Shown here: positions 32,551-43,917 of the stretch, piece by piece
Numbering within the stretch: position 1 is the stretch's first letter
Layout of the letters: each line of letters starts with the position of its first letter
Assembly: GCA_019918135.1 (NCBI GenBank)
Contig: WBZZ01006016.1
Span: 16,629-80,628 of the forward strand
Direction of reading: 5' to 3'
Source: Paulinella micropora
Taxonomy: Eukaryota; Cercozoa; Imbricatea; Euglyphida; Paulinellidae
Length of the DNA: 64,000 bases
Notes under the pieces: model-generated
What the model was told of the DNA's origin: nothing
Database searches by the model: none
Seen by the model: the letters and a program-made list of their open reading frames with translations, nothing else
Made by a program: the position numbers and the translations under genes

Positions 32551-33884
32551 TACAGAATGTTAGTTCCGCAGATCTTGCGCACTGTGCTCCAGCGCAGCTC
32601 TGCGGCGGATGGACCGGCGGTGGTCAATGTAGCAGGTAAGCAAGGGCCTCGCAAATCCCGACGGCGTCCTGTCCGTGCCATGGCTCGGTCACCGTGCGCA
32701 AGGTCGGAAAAATATGCAAAATATGAAAACATCTGCGGAAATTTTTTTTCCCGACAACCAAAGAAACAAACAGGGGGGGGGGAGTGAAGGAGGGGGGCGA
32801 CGGGAACAGAGGGAAGGAAGGGACGGGGGAATCACTCCCCTCCCCCTTCTTCCCCCTTCCTCTTTTTCCTCCCCCTCCATCCCCTCGTCCCTTGTTTGCG
32901 TGTGCAAACGCATCCCAAAAAAAAATCGGATTGGATTGAAATCTAGGAAGGCAAACCCCCCTGAGACCGGCAGACAGCTGAGAGAGAAAAAGAGCAGCAC
33001 GCGGCACATCCCCCTCCCTCCTCAGAGCGGGGGGGGGGGGCAAAAATAAGTACACTTTTTTCTGGAGCCCACTGATGGGGGGGGGGCGCCCCCCCCCTCC
33101 CCCTTTCTTTCCTCCCTCCCTCTGAGCCCCCTGAGCCCGGGGGGCTCAAGGAGCAGGGGAAGGGGAAATCGGGAGCGGGAGGGAAGGGGGGGGGGGGAGT
33201 AGGGGCGCCAAGAGAGTGCAAAAAAGAATGCGCTGAATTAAAGCTCGACGGTCTTACATTGGAGGCACTGAAAACTAGGAGCAGAGCACCGTGCTCCAGC
33301 ACACGACCCTGCGGCGAATGACTGGGCGGTGGTCATGTGTGCTAGGAAAACAAAGGCCCCGGCGGGCCCGACGGCATCCTATCCGTGCCATGGCTTGGCC
33401 ACTGTGTGCAAGGTTAGAAAAATATATAACGAAAAAAAAATTTTTTTTGCTTGACAACAAAGGGAACAGACGGGGGAGGGAAGAAGAAGGGGGGAAGGAG
33501 AGAGGAAGAGGCAGGGCCGCGCCAAGAAAACGTAATTTACGCTGAATTAAAGCTCGACAAGGCATTGCACTTGACACTTGCTACGGCACCCTCCTCAGGC
33601 TGCCGCAGCATCCGGCCCACTCGACGGTCCTACACTTGAGCACTGAAAACTAGGAGCGGAGGACCGTGCTCCAGCACGACCCTGTGCAAATTGATGAACG
33701 GTGGTCAATGTGCTAGGAGGACAAGAGCCCCGACCGGCCCCGACGGCGTCCTGTCCGTGCCATAGCTCGGCCACTGTGCGCAGGGTCCGCGGGGGTATGA
33801 ACAGAGGGGAGGCCGACCTGTGGAGGCGTTGCATGTATTTATTTCTTTTGCAGCTTCTGCGCCCTTCCCCTCCCCCTTCCCCCT
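32551..33884. repeat. Mixed repeat array, forward orientation
   Basis: A K unit (near 32677) and a D segment (from about 32925), then more K cores near 33385 and 33762 and tail cassettes. The orientation is back to that of the first 30 kb. No gene seen. Confidence 0.7.
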
Positions 33885-34150
33885 GCTCCTTGAGCCTCCG
33901 GAACGGCCCCAGCTAGATTTGGCGCCAAATTGTGCCGTCCAGAGGTAGGGTGCGCCCGCCAGGGTCCAGCCGGGCAGTACGTCTTAGCTTTCCCGGGGAA
34001 ACGGCCGTAAGCGCCAATTTGGCGCCAAAACCTACTTGCGCAGAAAAAGAATCCCACACAGACGCTCGGCTGGGCCGCCGTGAGGAAGACCTGTTGTAGC
34101 CCTCCCTCTCACTCTCGTCGCCCCTCTCACCTTTGTCATCTGCTTATTCC
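33885..34150. repeat. P unit
   Basis: CCTCCGGAACGGC arm, ATTTGGCGCCAAATT centre (33918-33932), the cccgccagggtccagcc middle, a second TTTGGCGCCAAAA at about 34018, and a short cctctcac repeat part. Confidence 0.7.
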
Positions 34151-35483
34151 TTCCCCCCTCCTTTTGTCCCTCCTCAGAGCGCGTGCAAACGCGTTCCAAA
34201 AAAAATTGTTGCTTTCCATTTTTCATATTCCTGCAGATATTTCCGCATATCCTTGCATAGGGGAGAGGCAGGGAAGGAGGAGCAGGGGCGCGCTTCGCCG
34301 GTGTACAAGAAAAATTTAATAAAAGGTTTTACTGACAAGATTTCAATCTTGGCACTGAGAATAGGGAGAGGGAGAGGGAAAGGGCGGAGGGCGCGCCAGG
34401 AAAACGTAATTTACGCTGAATTAAAGCTCGACAGTCTTACACTCTGGCACTGAAAACTAGGAGCAAAGCACCGTGCTCCAGCACGACCTGCGGCGAATGG
34501 ATGGGCGGTGGTCAATGTGCCAGAAGGACAAGAGCCCCTCCACTTACCCCGACGGCTTCCTGTCCGTGCCATAGCGCAGCCACCGTGCGCAAGGTCAGAG
34601 AAATATGAAAGGAGGGTAGGGGCGCGCTTCGCCGGTGTACACGAAAAAACCACGCGAGAAGAAATTACTGAAAGAAAAAATTTTAATCTTGGTACTGAGA
34701 ACGTGTACAGGGAGGGGCGGGGTGTGCTTCCCCTCGTCCTCCCTCTCGTCCCTCTGTTTCCCTTGTCCCCTGCTATCCCCCCCTCCTCTTGTCCCTCCTC
34801 AGAGCGCGTGCAAACGCGTTCTAAAAAAAATTCTTTTCCACTTTTCATATTCCCGCAGATATTTCCGCAGATCTTGCAGAGGGAGGGGGGGGGGCGCCTT
34901 GAGCCCCCCTGGGCTCAGAGGAGGGGAGAGGGGAGGGGTCGCTAAGAATGTACGAAATACGCTGAATTAAAGCTCGACTGTCTTATACTTGGGGCACTGA
35001 AAGCTATGAGCGTAGCACCGTGCACCAGCACGACCCTGCGGCGGATGGTACTGCTCTGGTGGTCAATGTGCCAGGAGGACAGGGGCCTCACTACCCCGAA
35101 AGTATCCTGTCAGTGCCATGGCTCGACCACCGTGCGCAAGGTCAGAAAAATATGAAAAGATCTGCGGGAATTCTTTTTTGTCCGACAAAAAAGGGAACAG
35201 ACGGGGGGAAGGGAAGAAGGGGGGGGGGGAGGAAGAGAAAGGGGGGCAACAAGGGGCGGGATGTGCTTTCCCCCGCCCCTGACTGTCTGAGAACAGGGAG
35301 TGGGAGAGGGTAGGGGCAGGGGAGTGGGGCGCCAAGAAAGTGCGAAAAAGAATACGCTGAATTGAAGCTCGACTGTCTTACACTTGGCACTGAGACCTAG
35401 GAGAGGGAAAGAGAAAGGGCAGGGGGGGCGCTAAGAATTTACAAAAAAAAATTAATAAAAAAATTTTTGACAAAGCTTTAATC
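34151..35483. repeat. Mixed repeat array
   Basis: K cores near 34568 and 35117, tail cassettes, gcgtgcaaacgcgttcc segments and G/A spacers. No gene seen. Confidence 0.7.
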
Positions 35484-37760
35484 TTGGCATCTCTCTCTCT
35501 CTACAACCTTTCTTGCTGTCGGCGATTTCTTTTTTTTGCCGTATCTATTTTTGTACGCATTTTCCAATAGAGATTACTTCCCACTTGTCCATATTGACAC
35601 GGCCCGGCCCCGCCGACTTTTACTAAAGTCGGCGGGGTACAGAATGTTAGTTTTTTACATCTTGCGCACTGTGCTCCAGCGCAGCTCTGCGGCGGATGGA
35701 CGGGCGGTGGTCAATGTAGCAGGTGGACAAGGGCCTCACAATCCCGACGGCGTCCTGTCCGTGCCATGGCCCGGCCACCGTGCGCAAGGTCGGAAAAATA
35801 TGAAAAATATGAAAAGATCTGCGGAAATTTTTTTTTGCCCGACAACCAAAGAAACAAACGGGGGGGATGAAAGGGGGGGGGGGGGACGACGGGAACAGAG
35901 GGAAGGGAGGGGGGCGGGGGAAACACTCCCCTTCCCCTTCTTCCCCCTTCCTCTTTCTCCTCCCCCTCCCCCCCCCGTCCCTTGTTTGCGCGTGCAAACG
36001 CATCCCAAAAAAATTTTTTTTTCCACTTTTCATATTTTTCCTATTTTTTTTACATCTTGCGCACTGTGCTCCAGCGCAGCCCTGCGGCGGATGGACGGGC
36101 GGTGGTCAATGTAGCAGGTGGACAAGGGCCTCACAATCCCGACGGCGTCCTGTCCGTGCCATGGCCCGGCCACCGTGCGCAAGGTCGGAAAAATATGAAA
36201 AATATGAAAAGATCTGCGGAAATTTTTTTTTGGCTCGACAACCAAAGAAACAAACGGGGGGGAATGAAAGGGGGGGGGGACGACGGGAACAGAGGGAAGG
36301 GAGGGGGCGGGGGAATCACTCCCCTTCCCCTTCTTCCCCCTTCCTCTTTCTCCTCCCCCTCCCCCCCCCCGTCCCTTGTTTCAAATTGCGCGTGCAAACG
36401 CATCCCAAAAAAAATTTTTTTTCCACTTTTCATATTTTTCCTATTTTTTTTACATCTTGCGCACTGTGCTCCAGCGCAGCCCTGCGGCGGATGGACGGGC
36501 GGTGGTCAATGTAGCAGGTGGACAAGGGCCTCACAATCCCGACGGCGCCCTGTCCGTGCCATGGCTCGGCCACCGTGCGCAAGGTCAGAAAAATTTGAAA
36601 AATATGAAAAGATCTGCGGAAATTTTTTTTTGCCCGACAACCAAAGAAACAAACGGGGGGAAATGAAATGGGGGGGGGGGAGGGAGAGGAGAAAGAGGAA
36701 GGGGGGAAGAAGGGGGAGGGGAGTGCTCCCCCCCGCCCCCCCTCCCTTCCCTCTGTTCTCGTCGTCCCCTGATAGCCCCCCCCCTCCCCTCGTCCCTTGT
36801 TTGCGCGTGCAAACGCATCCCAAAAAATTTTTTTTTTCCACTTTTCATATTTTTTTACATCTTGCGCACTGTGCTCCAGCGCAGCCCTGCGGCGGATGGA
36901 CGGGCGGTGGTCAATGTAGCAGGTGGACAAGGGCCCCGGCCGGACCCGACGGCGTCCTGTCCGTGCCATGGCTCGGCCACCGTGCGCAAGGTCGGAAAAA
37001 TATGAAAAATATGAAAAGATCTGCGGAAATTTCTTTTTGCCCGACAACCAAAGAAACAAACGGGGGGAATGAAAGGGGGGGGGGGGGGGGACGACGGGAA
37101 TAGAGGGAAGGGAGGGGGGCGGGGGAATCACTCCCCTTCCCCTTCTTCCCCCTTCCTCTTTCTCCCCCCCCTCCCTCCCCTCGTCCCTTGTTTGCGCGTG
37201 CAAACGCATCCCAAAAAAAAATCGGATTGGATTGAAATCTAGGAAGGCAAACCCCCCTGAGACCGGCAGACAGCTGGGAGAGAGAAAGGGCAGCACGCGG
37301 CACATCCCCCTCCCTCCTCAGAGCGGGGGGCAAAAATAAGTAAACTTTTTTTTGGAGCCCACCGATGGGGTGGGGCGCCCCCCCCCCCTCCCCCTTTCTT
37401 TCTTCCCTCCCTCTGAGCCCCCTGAGCCCCGGGGGCTCAAGGAGCACGGGAAGGGGAAATCGGGAGCGGGAGGGAAGGGGGGGGGGAGTAGGGGCGCTAA
37501 GAGAGTTCGAAAAAGAATGCGCTGAATTAAAGCTCGACGGTCTTACATTGGGGCACTGAAAACTAGGTGCAGGGCACCGTGCTCCAGCATGACCCTGCGG
37601 CGAATGAATGGGCGGTGGTCAATGTGCTAGGAAGACAAAGGCCTCACTACCCCGACGACGGCATCCTGTCCGTGCCATGGCTCGGCCACCGTGCGCAGGG
37701 TCAGAAAAATATGAAAAGGGGGCGGGAGCGGGAGAAGGGAGGGCAGGGGCGCGCTTTGCC
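35484..37760. repeat. Duplicated block (right copy) with four ~400 bp tandem units
   Basis: The same order as at 1556-3330: the ctacaacctttcttgctgtc leader, hairpin (35608-35637), K-type units, D segment (from about 37225). The gatggacgggcggtggtcaa landmark recurs near 35695, 36090, 36490 and 36895 (spacing about 395-405). The very long frames here on both strands exist because the unit has few stops; they are not genes. Confidence 0.8.
35608..35637. repeat. 13-bp stem hairpin, copy 3
   Basis: Identical to the hairpin at 1673-1702 (CCCCGCCGACTTT, loop TACT, reverse complement), and in the same position relative to the first K unit of the duplicated block. Confidence 0.8.
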
Positions 37761-39000
37761 GGTGTACAAAAATCAGCGCAAAAAAAAAAATCCCTGACAA
37801 AGTCTTAATCTTGGCACTGAGAACCAAGAGAGAAAGAGGGAAAGGGAAAGGACAAGGTGACTGGGGCGTTAAGAAAGTGCAAGAAAAATCACGCTGAATT
37901 AAAACTCGACAAAGTCTTACACTTGACACTGAGAATTAGGAGATGGAGAGAATTTACGCTGAATTAAAGCTCGACGGTCGTACACTTGGGCACTGAAAAC
38001 TAGGAGCGTAACACCGTGCTCCAGCACGACCCTGCGGCGAATGGATGGGCGGTGGTCAATGTGCCAGGAGGACAAGGGCCCCGGCCGGGCCCAACAGCGT
38101 CCTGTCCGTGCCATGGCTCGACCACCGTGCGCAAGGTCAGAAAAATATAAAACGAGGAAAAAGAATTTTTTTTTGCCCGACAAAAAAGGGAACAGACGGG
38201 GGGAAGGGAAGAAGGGGGGGAAAAGAAAGGGGGAGAAGAAGGGGGATGTGCTTCTACCCGCCCCTTTCTCACTGTCTGAGAATCGGGAGGGCAGGGGCGC
38301 GCTTTGCCGGTGTACAAAAATCAGCGCAAAAAAAAATCCGTGACAAATTTGTAATCTTGGCACTGAAAACTAAGAGGAGAAGGGGCCCGGCATAGGGGGG
38401 GGGTTAGTGGAGGCGTTGCATGTATTTATTTTGTTTGTAGCTTCTGCGCCATTCATCCTCCCCCCTTCCCCTCCTTTCGTCCCTTGTTTGCGCGTGCAAA
38501 CACGTCCCAAAAAAATTCTTTTTTCTACTTGTCATACTCCCGCAGATATTTCCGCAGATCTTGCGCACCGTGCTCCAGCACGACCCTGCGGCGGATGGAT
38601 GGGCAGTGGTCAATGTGCCAGGAGGACAAGAGCCCTCACTACCCCGGCGGCGTCCTGTCCGTGCCATGGCTCGGCCACCGTGCGCAAGGTCAGAAAAATA
38701 TGAAAAAAGGAAAAAGAATTTGGACCGACAACAAAGGGAACAGACGGGGGGAGGGAGAAAGGGGGAGGGAAGGGATAGGGAGAGTAGGGCGCCAAGAAAG
38801 TGCAAGAAAAGTCTTTTTTAATTAAAACTCGACAAAGCATCACACTTGACACTTGCAACGGCACCCTCAGGCTGCCGCAGCATCCGGCCCACTTGACGGT
38901 CTTACACTTGGGGCACTGAAAACTAGGAGCAGATCACCGTGCCATAGCTCGACCACCGTGCGCAAGGTCAGGAAAATATGAAAAAAGGAAAAAAAAAGTT
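37761..39000. repeat. Mixed repeat array
   Basis: K cores near 38110, 38664 and 38940, forward tail cassettes and one gcgttgcatgtatttatttt cassette (38413). It ends where the LRR remnant begins. No gene seen. Confidence 0.7.
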
Positions 39001-39009
39001 GTTGCCCAA

Positions 39010-39830
39010 CAACAAAGGGAACGAGCAGAGGTGGCGCAAGGACCTGACCCGCCGCAAGGGCAGCTCCTCCACCAAGGCGGGGCTGGACACCACAGCTTCC
39101 AATTTGCCCCTCAAAAGATGTCATTTCCGTTGGCCTAGTCATCCTCGTCCGTGTTCGGGCTGGTAGATAATCTGGTCGTTGTACAGCCTCGGCGGGCCTG
39201 CTGCCCGCCGAGGCAGCGGTTTGCACCAACAAGTGAGGCACGAAATGTTTATGTTCTCGCAAATGCAACGTGCGCAGCGAATCCTGGGACTGAACCAGCA
39301 AGGAGGCTTGCTGGTTCCCAGACCAGGCCTGTACAGTAAGCAGCTGTCACTTGGCGCAGCGCTGCAGCGGCGCCAGACTAGTCACGTGCGTGCAATCGAA
39401 CAGAGTGAGCTCGCGGAGGGCTGGGAGCTGGCGTAGCGACAGCAAGCTCGGCAGCCCCGTTCCTCGGATGCCCTCACAATTCGATAGATCTAATTCGCGG
39501 AGCCCGGCAAATTCGGCCAGGCCGTGCAGGAAGACATCTTTCACGTTGGTACAGCCGGCCAGGTTCAGGCGCTGCAGCTGTCGGAGCTGCAGCACGGGGG
39601 CGGGGTCGCTGTCGCAGGGATGTCCAGCTCAGGGTAAACTCCTCGAGTTGGCGCAAGTGACGTGAAAGCACTGAGGAAGGTTAGATCGTGGCCATCCCGG
39701 AATCCGACAAAAGCAAAGGACAGTTTGTACAGCGCCGCTTGCGCTGGGAGAGCTGCGAGCAAATCTATAGCTTGCAAACGGTCGAAGCCATTCAACTCTA
39801 GCTCATTCAACTCTAGCTCCTGGATCTCCG
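39010..39830 (-). pseudogene. LRR gene remnant with several frameshifts
   Basis: Minus-strand text moves through several frames: ELNGFDRLQAIDLLAALPAQ near 39790, RQLEEFTLSWTSL near 39655, then VLQLRQLQRLNLAGCTNVKD and FAGLRELDLSNCEGIRGTGL near 39590-39450, ALRELTLFDCTHVTSL near 39390, and after a stop SQDSLRTLHLREHKHF near 39285. These are five or more leucine-rich repeats of the F-box/LRR type. At least two frameshifts and one stop mean it cannot make a complete protein. A hairpin (cctcggcgggc-ctgct-gcccgccgagg, about 39187-39213) lies in its 3' part. Beyond it the K repeat begins. Confidence 0.65.
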
Positions 39831-40500
39831 CTTGGCAAACTAGATTCGCTGTTCTTTTCTTTTGGTATGAAATTTGCCGTCAAATTTCCGGGATTTTGTG
39901 TGATATAGCTGAAAACCAGATTCTGCCAGAAAACCCCGGTGTATTGCCTTTCTTGATCGTATCCAACAGGAAAAAACGCTGGCTTTTTTTAGGGGGAGTT
40001 GAGCGAATGACCAAGTTTTTTGGCCTGTCTCCCCCTCCCCTCCCTGGAGGGGGAAGACACACTCGGCTAGGATCTGGCAAACTAGATTTGCTGTTCTTTT
40101 TTTGGGCACGGAATTTGTCGCCGAATTTTATGGGGTGTGATATGGCTGAAAAACCAAACTTTGCCGGAAAACCCCGGGACACTGCCTTTTTCTACCGTGT
40201 CCGACGCGAAAAACGCTCGCTCTTTTTTGGGGAGAGTTGAGCGAATGACTAAGTTTTTTTTGCCCGTCCCCCCCCCCCCCCCTTCCCTCTTTCTTCTGAG
40301 GTGCGGGGACGAGGGCAGTGACAGGGGCGAGAGAAGGGACAGGGGCGAGAGAAAGAAGAGGGGCGAGAGAAGAGAGAGGGGAGGGGGAGACACACTCGAC
40401 TAGGATTTGGCGAACACTCTGTTCCTTTCTCTTTTTTTTAAGCCCCGAAATTTGTCGCCAAATTTCTGGGTGTGATATAGCTGAAAAACTAAGTTTTGCC
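39831..40500. repeat. Three tandem ~90-330 bp units related to the P-unit middle
   Basis: Units starting near 39834, 40076 and 40406 share gaaatttgtcgccaaatt, gtgatatagctgaaaa and gccggaaaaccccggg, separated by CT- or GA-rich spacers. The gtgatayrgcygaaaa text links them to the P-unit middle and to stretches at 47.41, 49.52 and 50.10 kb. The Sel1 gene starts directly at the end of the third unit, so the unit may carry its promoter. Confidence 0.55.
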
Positions 40501-40513
40501 GGAAGATTCGGAC

Positions 40514-40954
40514 ATGGCCCAAAGCCCAAGCGCCAGACAGAAAACAAGGGCGGCTCGGTACGCGCTGGCGGCCGCGCAGGGCGACGCACAGTACCAGTGC
40601 CACCTCGGGCTCTGCTACTCGCAAGGCGCGGGTGTGCCCAAGGACTTGATCCTGGCAGCGCAATGGTATGCGCGGGCGGCTGCGCAGGGGCACGCAGCCG
40701 CCCAGTTCTTGCTCGGTGCTTGTTACAGAAGGGGCCAGGGCGTGACACAAGATATTGTTCAGGCTATTGAATGGTACAGACGAGCCGCTGCCCAGAACAA
40801 CACCAGCGCCCTAAAGATGCTGGGCATACTGTATTACTTTGGTGACGACGGGGTGCCTAAGGACCGCGCCAAGGCCAAAGAGCTTTTCACGCGAGCGGTC
40901 GCGCTGGGCGACGCCGGAGCTAGGTGGTGGCTTGCTAGAAAGGGCCTGCCCTAG
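40514..40954 (+). CDS. Small Sel1-repeat protein
   Basis: From ATG 40514 (MAQSPSARQ) the frame has 146 residues and is made almost wholly of four Sel1-like repeats, for example LGLCYSQGAGVPKDLILAAQ, WYARAAAQGHAAAQFLLGAC, AIEWYRRAAAQNN and a last degenerate one. Sel1 repeats form alpha-solenoids that bind other proteins and are common in endoplasmic-reticulum quality-control scaffolds and in effectors of intracellular agents. There is no signal peptide. A partial duplicate lacking 92 bp lies at 45651-45930, and the duplication extends about 150 bp past the stop. ATTAAA follows at 40997, 43 bp after the stop. Confidence 0.75.
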   Translation: MAQSPSARQKTRAARYALAAAQGDAQYQCHLGLCYSQGAGVPKDLILAAQWYARAAAQGHAAAQFLLGACYRRGQGVTQDIVQAIEWYRRAAAQNNTSALKMLGILYYFGDDGVPKDRAKAKELFTRAVALGDAGARWWLARKGLP

Positions 40955-40996
40955 AAGCAAACACCTAGCTCCGGCCTAAGCTAAAAGATTTTTTTT

Positions 40997-41002
40997 ATTA
41001 AA
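40997..41002 (+). terminator. ATTAAA polyadenylation-like signal of the Sel1 gene
   Basis: ATTAAA in a T-rich setting (gattttttttattaaagcc) 43 bp after the Sel1 stop, conserved in the duplicate copy downstream of 45930. Confidence 0.5.
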
Positions 41003-41119
41003 GCCAGACACTGAGCTGGACACTGGACGGCGCAAGAGCCCCCCCGGCTTGCATTCCGTAGCGTGTGCGCGTCCCATCTAGTCGCGCTTCTTATTGAACA
41101 AGAAACGATTTGCAACCGG

Positions 41120-43850
41120 GAGAGGAAGGGCAAGGGGGGAGGGGAAGAGCGCAGAAGCTACAAAAAAAAATGCATGAAAAGCCTCAACTAAGCCCCCCAA
41201 TGCCGGGCGCCCCCCCCCCTTTCCCATTCTCCCGTCTGTGTCCAAAGCCCAAGCTTGAAACCTGTGGTCGATACGGGATGCTCACCGGCGAAGCAAACAT
41301 ATCAGGCTGAAGCACTAGCAGCAGCTAGTTGTACAGGGACAGGTATGAAATGTCACCAGATGGTAGTGTCAGGCTCAGTCCATCTTCGTCCGTTCTCGCC
41401 TTTCTTGTAAAAGAAGGCCAAGCGGGGTTTTTTTTCCCGACGTCGTCTTTTGCTGCCTTCTCCCGCTCCCGATTCTCAGACGGGGGACTACAACAATCCT
41501 TGCTTCCTCTTCCTCTGCCTCTTCCCTCTCCCTCTCCTAATTCTCAGTGCCAAGTGTAAGATTTTGTCGAGCTTTAATAAGAAAGATCGCACTTCCTTGC
41601 CCCCCTCCCTCTCTCCCCCGCTCCCCGTTTTTAAACAAGGGGGGGGGAAGGGCAGGGGCGCGCTAAGATTGTACAAAAAAACTAGTAAAAAAAATCACTG
41701 ATAAAGTTTAATCTTGGCACTGAAAACTAAAAGAGGGAAAGGGAAGAAAGTACCAGAAAAATGTACTTTAGAAAGTCTCGACATGGAAGAAAACAAAGGG
41801 GGGGGAGAGCGCTTAGTTGAAGCGTTTCATACATTTTTTTTTTAGTTTCTCCCCCCTTGCCCTTCCCCCTGTTCTTTGAGCCCCCCGGGCTCAGGGGGCT
41901 CAGGGGGAGGAAAAAAGAAAATGGGGGAGGGGAGGGGGCGCCCCCCCCCCATCTGTGGGCTACCAGAAGAATTTCTTTCATTTTTGATCCTTTTCACCCC
42001 GCACCAGAGGAGGGCTGGCTTTGTCGAGCTTTAATTCAGCATATTTTACAAATTCTTGGCGCCCCTTCCCCTCCATCGCTCGCGATTCTCAGAGGAAGGA
42101 CTAAGACAATTCATGCTTCTTCCTATCCCGGTTTTCTACTTGCCCTACAAGTGCCTAGAGTACAAAAGCCGCAAGCAGGCCCGGTAATTCTTTAATAAGG
42201 GGCGTACGTCTACAGAAAAAGCGCGGGGCTGAGAAACGCTAGCTTTTTTTTGCAGGCGCTGCCCGGGCTTGTGCCGGAGGTACATCTTTTGTGATAATAA
42301 GGCGCCCAGTAACAGCCTTTGTCGTTTGCGGGCGTTTTCCTGTCGCAGGGCCTTTCGGTCGGGCACGTTGGGGGCTTATACTTGTGTGCCTTTAAAACAA
42401 AAAATTTTAAAGCTTAATAAAATTTTTTCACACTTGGTGCTAAAAACTAGTTTTAATAAAAGTGGAAAAGGGAAGGGTGTGCTCCTCTCTTTTTTTCCTT
42501 CTCACCCGCCACCCTTTTTCCTGACCTTATCCCTTCACCCCCCTCCTACCTCCTCGCTTGCTCTCTCCTGGAGCAAAAATAAGTAAACTTTTTTTTGGAG
42601 CCCATAAGGGGGGGGGGGGGGCGCCCCCCCCCCCTTTTTCTTTTTTTCTTCCCTCTCCCTGAGCCCCCTGAGCCCGGGGGGCTCAATGAGCCGGGGAGGG
42701 GAAGAGGGAAGGGTGAATGGCGCAGAAGCTACAAACAAAAATAAATACATACAACGCCTCCACTAAGCCAACCCGCACCTTCCATGCCCCTTCCCTCTCC
42801 CTCTCCCGCTCCCTGTTCTCAGACGGGGGGTGGGGGAGACAGATCGTGTTTCTCCCCTCCCATATCCCTTCGCTCTCCCTCTCTAGTTCTCAGTGCCAAG
42901 ATTACAACTTTGTCAAGGATTCTTTTATTAAAATTGTTTTTGTACATTCTTAGCGCGCCCCCACTCCCATGCTTCCCTCTCCCGCTCCCCCGTTCTAATA
43001 TGGGAAGCAATGCGGATCGCGTTTTGCCCACCCCTTCCCATTCCTTCCCTTAGTTTTCAGTGTCAAGTGTAAGACTTTGTCGATCTTTAATTCAGCGTAT
43101 TTTACACTTTTTTGGCGCGCTCTGCTTCCCTTTCCCGCTCCCTGCTCTCAGATGGGGGATGGAGGGGGGGGGAGCAAAGACAGATCGTGCTTGCCCCTCT
43201 CCCTGCCCCTTGGCTCTCCGTCTCTTGGTTCTCAGTGCCAAAATTAAAACTTTGTCAGGGATTTCTTTACTAATTCTTTCTTGTACATTCTTCGCGCGCC
43301 CCTACCCTTCCCCTTCCCTCTCCCACTCACTGTCTTCTGACTAGCGAGGGCTAAAAGGAAGGCTCGGGGGGGGGGGGGTGCCCCCCCCTTCTTTTTTCTT
43401 CCTCCCTCCCTCTGAGCCCCCTGAGCCCGGGGGGCTCAAAGAACAGGGGAAGGGCAAGGGGGGAGGGGAAGAGCGCAGAAGCTAAAAAAAAATGCACGAA
43501 ACGCCTCAACTAAGCCCCCCCCCCCATGCCGGGCGCCCCCCCCCCTTTCCATTCCGCTTCCTTGCCCCTTCCCTCTCCCGCTCTCTGTTCTCAGACGGGG
43601 AGGGGGGGGGGGGAAGGCAGATCGTGCTTCTCCCCTCCCATATCCCTTCGCTCTCCCTCTCTTAGTTCTCAGTGCCAAGATTAAAATTTTGTCAGGGATT
43701 TTTATTAATTTTTTCTTGTACATTCTTAGCGCGCCCCTACCCCTTTCCTCTCTCGCCCCCCCCCCCTCGACGGGGAGGATTGGTGCGCCCCCTTTCTCCC
43801 CCTTCCCCCTCTCTCCTTTAAATTTGTTTTGTGCCTCTCTTCCCCTCTAC
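41120..43850. repeat. Reversed-orientation cassette array
   Basis: Tail cassettes stand with the polyadenylation-like signal on the plus strand (ttgtcgagctttaat near 41565, 42018 and 43080; gtgccaagattacaac near 42895; gccaagattaaaat near 43676) and spacers are pyrimidine-rich on the plus strand. The gaagctac-aaaa cassettes near 41153, 42725 and 43478 are the reversed gcgttgcatgt cassette. A less repetitive piece at 42130-42470 is not recognised. No K core was found here. No gene seen. Confidence 0.65.
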
Positions 43851-43917
43851 CGGCCGCCTAGAAACAGCCGAAAAAAAAGTGTTGCTGGCCAGGAAAAAAA
43901 AGCATAGAGTCAGAAAG

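Noticed and set aside
35867..37305. Several overlapping frames of 200-373 codons on both strands
   Set aside because: They lie in a ~400-bp tandem repeat with few stops; frames on opposite strands are equally open, so there is no coding signal.
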